A stretch of 8,566 nucleotides of DNA from Thermoleophilia bacterium. Lineage in GTDB: Bacteria; Actinomycetota; Thermoleophilia; Gaiellales; Gaiellaceae. Both the position numbers and the translations under genes were made by a program. Shown here in pieces: positions 5,516 through 8,566 of the stretch. The stretch covers positions 1 through 8,566 of the forward strand of contig JACVSB010000058.1 in assembly GCA_014534155.1 (NCBI GenBank). The letters are read 5' to 3'. The notes under the pieces are model-generated. The model ran no database searches. It saw only the letters and a list, made by a program, of their open reading frames with translations, and was not told the DNA's origin. Numbering within the stretch: position 1 is the first letter of the stretch; each line of letters opens with the position of its first letter.

Positions 5516-6199
5516 GTGCGACGCGCCGGCCGCAAGCTCCTCGCCTTCGACCGGCGCCTCGGCGTCCGCTTCGTCGCCGGCGCGGACGAGGCGGGGCGGG
5601 GCAGCCTCGCCGGCCCGCTCGTGGTGGCCGGCGTTCTCTTCGACTACGCCCGCCTGCGCGACCACGCGGTCCGGCCGCTCGCGTTCCTGAACGACTCGAA
5701 GCAGGTGGGCGCCGAGGAGCGGGAGTCGCTTTTCCACGCCGTCAGCGCCTCGGCTGCCCGCGTCGTCGTCCGGGTCGTCCCCCCGGGCACGATCGACCGT
5801 GACGGGCTGCACCGCTCGAACCTGCGCGCGCTGCGCGAGGCGCTCGCCGCGCTCACGCCCCCCGCCGAGGCGTGCCTCGTCGACGGCTTCCGCCTCGGGC
5901 CGCTCGCGCCGCCGCACCGCGCCGTCGTCGACGGCGACGAGCGCAGTGCCGCGATCGCCGCCGCCTCGATCGTCGCCAAGGTCGTCCGCGACCGGGCCAT
6001 GCGAAGGCTGGACGCGCTCTTCCCCCAGTACGGCTTCTCGTCGCACGTCGGCTACATCACCCCCGGGCACTCGGCAGTCGTGCGCGCCCGCGGGCCGAGC
6101 GTCATCCACCGCCGCTCGTTTCAGGCGCTCTGCTACGCCGATCTCATGCTCGTCGAGGATGCACCGGCCGAGGCCGAGCTCGCGCAAGCTCGGGGCTGA
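5516..6199 (+). CDS. rnhB: Ribonuclease HII
   Basis: RNase HII cuts RNA in RNA-DNA hybrids and removes single misincorporated ribonucleotides. The 227-residue product shows the DEDD active site: Asp24 and Glu25 in GADEAGRGSLAGP, Asp123 in ACLVDGF and Asp141 in VDGDERSAAIAAASIVAKVVRD. The C-terminal region has YGFSSHVGYITPGHSAVV, a variant of the usual HKGYGT pattern, and RRSF. I chose GTG 5516 because it gives VRRAGRKLLAFDRRLG just before the first active-site motif and has a TANNNT box upstream. The in-frame open region continues further upstream through rplS without conservation. The gene overlaps yraN by 41 nt. Confidence 0.93.
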   Translation: MRRAGRKLLAFDRRLGVRFVAGADEAGRGSLAGPLVVAGVLFDYARLRDHAVRPLAFLNDSKQVGAEERESLFHAVSASAARVVVRVVPPGTIDRDGLHRSNLRALREALAALTPPAEACLVDGFRLGPLAPPHRAVVDGDERSAAIAAASIVAKVVRDRAMRRLDALFPQYGFSSHVGYITPGHSAVVRARGPSVIHRRSFQALCYADLMLVEDAPAEAELAQARG

Positions 6200-6512
6200 C
6201 GCCGAGCGGCGCGTCCGGCGGCACTTCCGCCTGCGCGGCTACCGGATCCTCGCCGCGAACGCCTGGAGGGGCGGCTACGAGCTCGACCTCGTAGTGCGAC
6301 GGGGGCGGCGCCTCCTCTTCTGCGAGGTGAAGGCGAAGACGGGCACGGCGTACGGCGAGCCGTGGGAGATGGTCGGGCCGGAGAAGGCGCGCCGCGTGCG
6401 CCGCGCCGCCGAGGCCTGGCTCGCCGCCCGCCCGGAGCTCGCCGGGCTCGACGTCTCGCTCGAGGCGGTCTCGGTGCGCGGCGGCCGCGTCGCGCGCACG
6501 CCGCTCGGCTGA
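6159..6512 (+). CDS. yraN: YraN/UPF0102 family nuclease-fold protein
   Basis: This is a small conserved protein of uncertain role, with a PD-(D/E)xK restriction-endonuclease-like fold. It is typically encoded next to rnhB and yifB/comM. The 117-residue product has the N-terminal helix (LGADAERRVRRHFRLRGYRILAANAW), the catalytic-type Glu41-Leu-Asp43 in GGYELDLV, and the ExK motif Glu56-Val-Lys58 in LLFCEVKAK. A helix (GPEKARRVRRAAEAWLA) and a final strand follow. ATG 6159 is the only in-frame start between the rnhB 3' end and the conserved helix. It lies 41 nt inside rnhB in another frame. Nuclease activity is inferred from the fold; the cellular function is not established from sequence. Confidence 0.9.
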   Translation: MHRPRPSSRKLGADAERRVRRHFRLRGYRILAANAWRGGYELDLVVRRGRRLLFCEVKAKTGTAYGEPWEMVGPEKARRVRRAAEAWLAARPELAGLDVSLEAVSVRGGRVARTPLG

Positions 6513-6526
6513 GAGTCGGTGCGAGG

Positions 6527-6564
6527 GCGCGCGGGTTTCGGCGCAAGCGGGCGCGCCCGCGCGC
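6527..6564 (+). terminator. GC-rich inverted repeats between yraN and comM
   Basis: A perfect 9-bp stem GCGCGCGGG/CCCGCGCGC (6527-6535 with 6556-6564) spans a 20-nt loop. An overlapping 14-bp perfect palindrome (GCGGGCGCGCCCGC, 6547-6560) competes with it. The element sits 14 nt after the yraN stop and upstream of the comM -10 box. It could end the rnhB-yraN transcript. The palindrome could also be a protein-binding site. There is no T-tract. Confidence 0.4.
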
Positions 6565-6576
6565 GAGATCCCTCCC

Positions 6577-6582
6577 TACCCT
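6577..6582 (+). promoter_or_regulatory. Candidate -10 box for leaderless comM
   Basis: TACCCT ends 7 nt before the comM GTG (6590). There is no Shine-Dalgarno. This repeats the spacing seen at ffh and rnhB. A -35 element is not recognisable; the region where it would lie is the GC palindrome. Confidence 0.4.
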
Positions 6583-6589
6583 CGGAACG

Positions 6590-8053
6590 GTGCTCGCACG
6601 GGCCCTCACGCACGCGCTCGTCGGCCTCGACGCGTGGCCCGTTGAGGTGGAGGCGCACCTGCAGCGCGGGGTTCCCGCGTTCGCGATCGTCGGCCTCCCG
6701 GACAAGGCCTGCCAGGAGGCGAAGGAGCGTGTCAGAAGCGGGATCACGAGCGCCGAGCTCGAGTGGCCGGGGCGGCGGATCACCGTCAACCTCGCGCCCG
6801 CGGGGCTCCGCAAGGAGGGCTCGGCGTTCGACCTGCCGATCGCGCTCGCGGTGCTCGCGGCGTCGCGGCAGGTGCCTCCGGATCGTCTTCGCGAGCACGC
6901 GGCGCTCGGTGAGCTCGCGCTCGACGGGCGCGTGCGTCCCGTTCCAGGCGCCCTCGTGGCCGCCGAGGCTGCGCGAAAGGTAGGCCTCGAGCGGCTCGTC
7001 TGCGCGGCCGAGTCGGCCCCCGAGGCAGCGCTCGCCGGCGTGGAGGCGGTCCCGGTCCGGCACCTCGCGGAAGCGGCCGAGTACCTGCGCGGGCGCCTCC
7101 GACCCGTCGCGTCCGGCGGGAGGCCGCCGGCGCCGGAGGAGCCTGCGGTCCCAGATCTCGCCGACGTCCGGGGCCAGGAGCGGGCGCGGCGCGCGCTCGA
7201 GATCGCCGGCGCGGGCGCCCACAACCTCCTGTTCGCCGGCCCGCCGGGGACGGGGAAGACGATGCTCGCGCGCAGGCTGCCGGGGATCCTCCCGCCGCTC
7301 ATGCCCGAGCAGGCGCTCGAGGTCACGCGTATTCACTCGGTCGCCGGGATCCTGCCGCCCGGCCACGGTCTGGTCGCGCTGCCGCCGTTTCGCGCCCCGC
7401 ACCACACCGCCTCGGCGGCCGCGCTCGTCGGCGGCGGCACGGGTCCCCGCCCGGGCGAGGCGACGCTCGCCCACCACGGCGTCCTCCTCCTCGACGAGCT
7501 TCCGGAGTTCTCCCGCCCGTCGCTGGAGGCGCTCCGCCAGCCGCTCGAGGACGGGGCGGTCGCGATCGCGCGCGTGTCGGGCCGCCTGCTCTTCCCGGCG
7601 CGTTTCCTGCTCGTCGCCACCATGAACCAGTGCCCCTGCGGGGCGCGCGGGGATTCCGGAGCCGAGTGCTTTTGCTCGCCGCAGCGGATGGCGGCCTACC
7701 GCGAGAAGCTCTCGCGCGCCCTCCTCGACCGCTTCGACCTCGTCGTCAGCGTCCCGCGCGCGCCCGCGTGCGAGGTCGGCGGGCCGGCCGGCGAACCCTC
7801 GCGCTCGATCGCGCGCCGCGTGCTCGCGGCCCGCGGGCGCCTGGAGGGAGAGCGCCCGCCGTTCGGGACGCCCGCTCGCGCCCTGCTCGCCCGGGCGGTC
7901 GACGCGCTCTCGCTCTCCGCGCGGGGTCACGCGCGCGTCCTGCGCGTGGCGACTACCGTCGCGGCGCTCGCCCAGGCGGGCGAGGTCGCGAGCGAGCACG
8001 TCGCGGAGGCGCTCTCGTACCGGTCGCCGGCAGCACTCTCGCCGTGGCGGTGA
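6590..8053 (+). CDS. comM: YifB/ComM family AAA+ ATPase (Mg-chelatase-like)
   Basis: ComM is a hexameric helicase that extends branch migration during natural transformation; YifB homologues occur widely. The 487-residue product has an N-terminal Lon/ChlI-like domain (LTHALVGLDAWPVEVEAHLQ, VGLPDKACQEAKERVRSGI, VNLAPAGLRKEGSAFDLPIALAVL). The AAA+ core follows: Walker A GPPGTGKT (217-224), FRAPHHTAS (267-275), Walker B VLLLDELPEF (298-307), a cysteine cluster NQCPCG (346-351) with Cys360 and Cys362, and LLDRFDLVV with the Arg finger (379-386). The C terminus has SARGHARVLRVATTVAAL. It is slightly shorter than typical members. GTG 6590 gives the standard N terminus VLARALTHALVGLDA. The stop overlaps dprA. 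Confidence 0.94.
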   Translation: MLARALTHALVGLDAWPVEVEAHLQRGVPAFAIVGLPDKACQEAKERVRSGITSAELEWPGRRITVNLAPAGLRKEGSAFDLPIALAVLAASRQVPPDRLREHAALGELALDGRVRPVPGALVAAEAARKVGLERLVCAAESAPEAALAGVEAVPVRHLAEAAEYLRGRLRPVASGGRPPAPEEPAVPDLADVRGQERARRALEIAGAGAHNLLFAGPPGTGKTMLARRLPGILPPLMPEQALEVTRIHSVAGILPPGHGLVALPPFRAPHHTASAAALVGGGTGPRPGEATLAHHGVLLLDELPEFSRPSLEALRQPLEDGAVAIARVSGRLLFPARFLLVATMNQCPCGARGDSGAECFCSPQRMAAYREKLSRALLDRFDLVVSVPRAPACEVGGPAGEPSRSIARRVLAARGRLEGERPPFGTPARALLARAVDALSLSARGHARVLRVATTVAALAQAGEVASEHVAEALSYRSPAALSPWR

Positions 8054-8566
8054 CCGCAGAGGTCGTCTCGCGCCGCGACGCCGGCTATCCGCCGCTCCTC
8101 GCGCAGCTCGACGACCCGCCCGAGCGCCTCTTCGTGCGCGGCGCGCCGTCCGTGCTGGCCCGCACCTCGGTGGCGGTTGTGGGCGCCAGGAGCTGCTCGG
8201 CGTACGGAGCGCATGTGGCGTGCACGCTCGCGCGCGAGCTCGCCGCCGCAGGCGTCGTCGTGGTCAGCGGCCTCGCGCGCGGTGTCGACTCGGAGGCTCA
8301 CCGCGGCGCCCTGGAAGCACGCGGCCTCACGGTCGCCGTTCTCGGCTGCGGGATCGACCGTGACTACCCCGTCCGGCACGCGGGTCTCGCGCGGGCGATT
8401 GCCGAGAGGGGAGCCGTGGTCTCCGAGTGGGGGCCCGGGGCGGAGCCGGCGCCGTGGCGCTTCCCGGCGAGGAACCGGATCATCGCCGGCCTCGCCGCCG
8501 CCACGGTCGTGGTGGAGGCACGTGAGCGGTCGGGAGCGCTGATCACGGCGGACTTCGCGCTGGAGC
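8050..8566 (+). CDS. dprA: DNA-processing protein DprA/Smf (5' part)
   Basis: DprA binds incoming single-stranded DNA and loads RecA in natural transformation; homologues are widespread. The window shows 172 residues before the right edge. A short N-terminal segment with YPPLLAQLDDPPERLFVRG leads into the Rossmann-like domain: VGARSCSAYG (45-54), SGLARGVDSEAHRGAL (73-88), VLGCGIDRDYP (97-107), FPARNRIIAGL (138-148) and VVEARERSGALITA (154-167). The N-terminal SAM-like extension found in some DprA proteins is absent. GTG 8050 gives a 4-nt GTGA overlap with the comM stop; GTG 8044 (two residues longer, 10-nt overlap) is equally possible. The C-terminal part lies outside the window. Confidence 0.93.
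   Translation, partial: MTAEVVSRRDAGYPPLLAQLDDPPERLFVRGAPSVLARTSVAVVGARSCSAYGAHVACTLARELAAAGVVVVSGLARGVDSEAHRGALEARGLTVAVLGCGIDRDYPVRHAGLARAIAERGAVVSEWGPGAEPAPWRFPARNRIIAGLAAATVVVEARERSGALITADFALE

Noticed and set aside
6275..7999. Very long minus-strand open frame opposite yraN and comM
   Set aside because: The plus strand encodes clear YraN and ComM motifs. The antisense product is Arg-rich and low-complexity, as expected from GC-skewed codon positions.
1..8566. CRISPR array, tRNA, mobile element, toxin-antitoxin or defence cassette
   Set aside because: No spaced direct repeats, tRNA-like cloverleaf, transposase motif, terminal repeats or small toxin-antitoxin gene pair was seen. Every block is accounted for by conserved core genes.

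Overview
This window is GC-rich and gene-dense. It carries the SRP / ribosome-maturation / competence neighbourhood of a bacterial chromosome: ftsY (3' part), a dodecin-like gene on the opposite strand, ffh, rpsP, khpA, rimM, trmD, lepB, rplS, rnhB, yraN, comM (yifB) and dprA (5' part). The gene order, the very high GC, the frequent GTG/TTG starts, the 'DLQRP' form of the Ffh G domain and the scarcity of Shine-Dalgarno sequences suggest a high-GC actinobacterial lineage. A deep-branching group such as Thermoleophilia is my best guess. That placement is inference from gene content and sequence style, not from a search.

Layout. Positions 1-813 hold the NG domain of FtsY, cut at the left edge. 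A non-coding convergent gap (814-1071) follows and contains several perfect stem-loops. The minus-strand dodecin-like gene (1072-1296) ends in that gap. Between the dodecin gene and ffh is a 52-nt divergent promoter region with one -10-like element that reads as TANNNT on both strands. From 1349 to 4982 the genes are tightly packed: ffh, rpsP, khpA, rimM, trmD, lepB. khpA/rimM overlap by 8 nt and trmD/lepB by 4 nt. rplS (5025-5375) has its own candidate -10 box overlapping the lepB stop codon and is followed by a stem-loop. The last block is rnhB/yraN (41-nt overlap), another stem-loop, then comM/dprA (short overlap). dprA runs off the right edge.

Function. FtsY and Ffh are the receptor and the protein subunit of the signal recognition particle pathway, and LepB removes the signal peptides of exported proteins. 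RpsP, RimM, TrmD and RplS are ribosomal proteins and ribosome/tRNA maturation factors, and KhpA is a small RNA-binding protein. RnhB removes RNA from DNA. YraN is a conserved nuclease-fold protein. ComM and DprA process incoming DNA during natural transformation.

No mobile element, CRISPR array, tRNA, rRNA or defence system is visible. Most of the window is ordinary conserved core genome. The points worth a second look are the dodecin-like protein without the classical flavin-stacking residues, the symmetric divergent -10 element, the repeated TANNNT box 7-9 nt upstream of GTG starts (leaderless-type starts), deviations in conserved TrmD motifs, and the structured convergent intergenic region.
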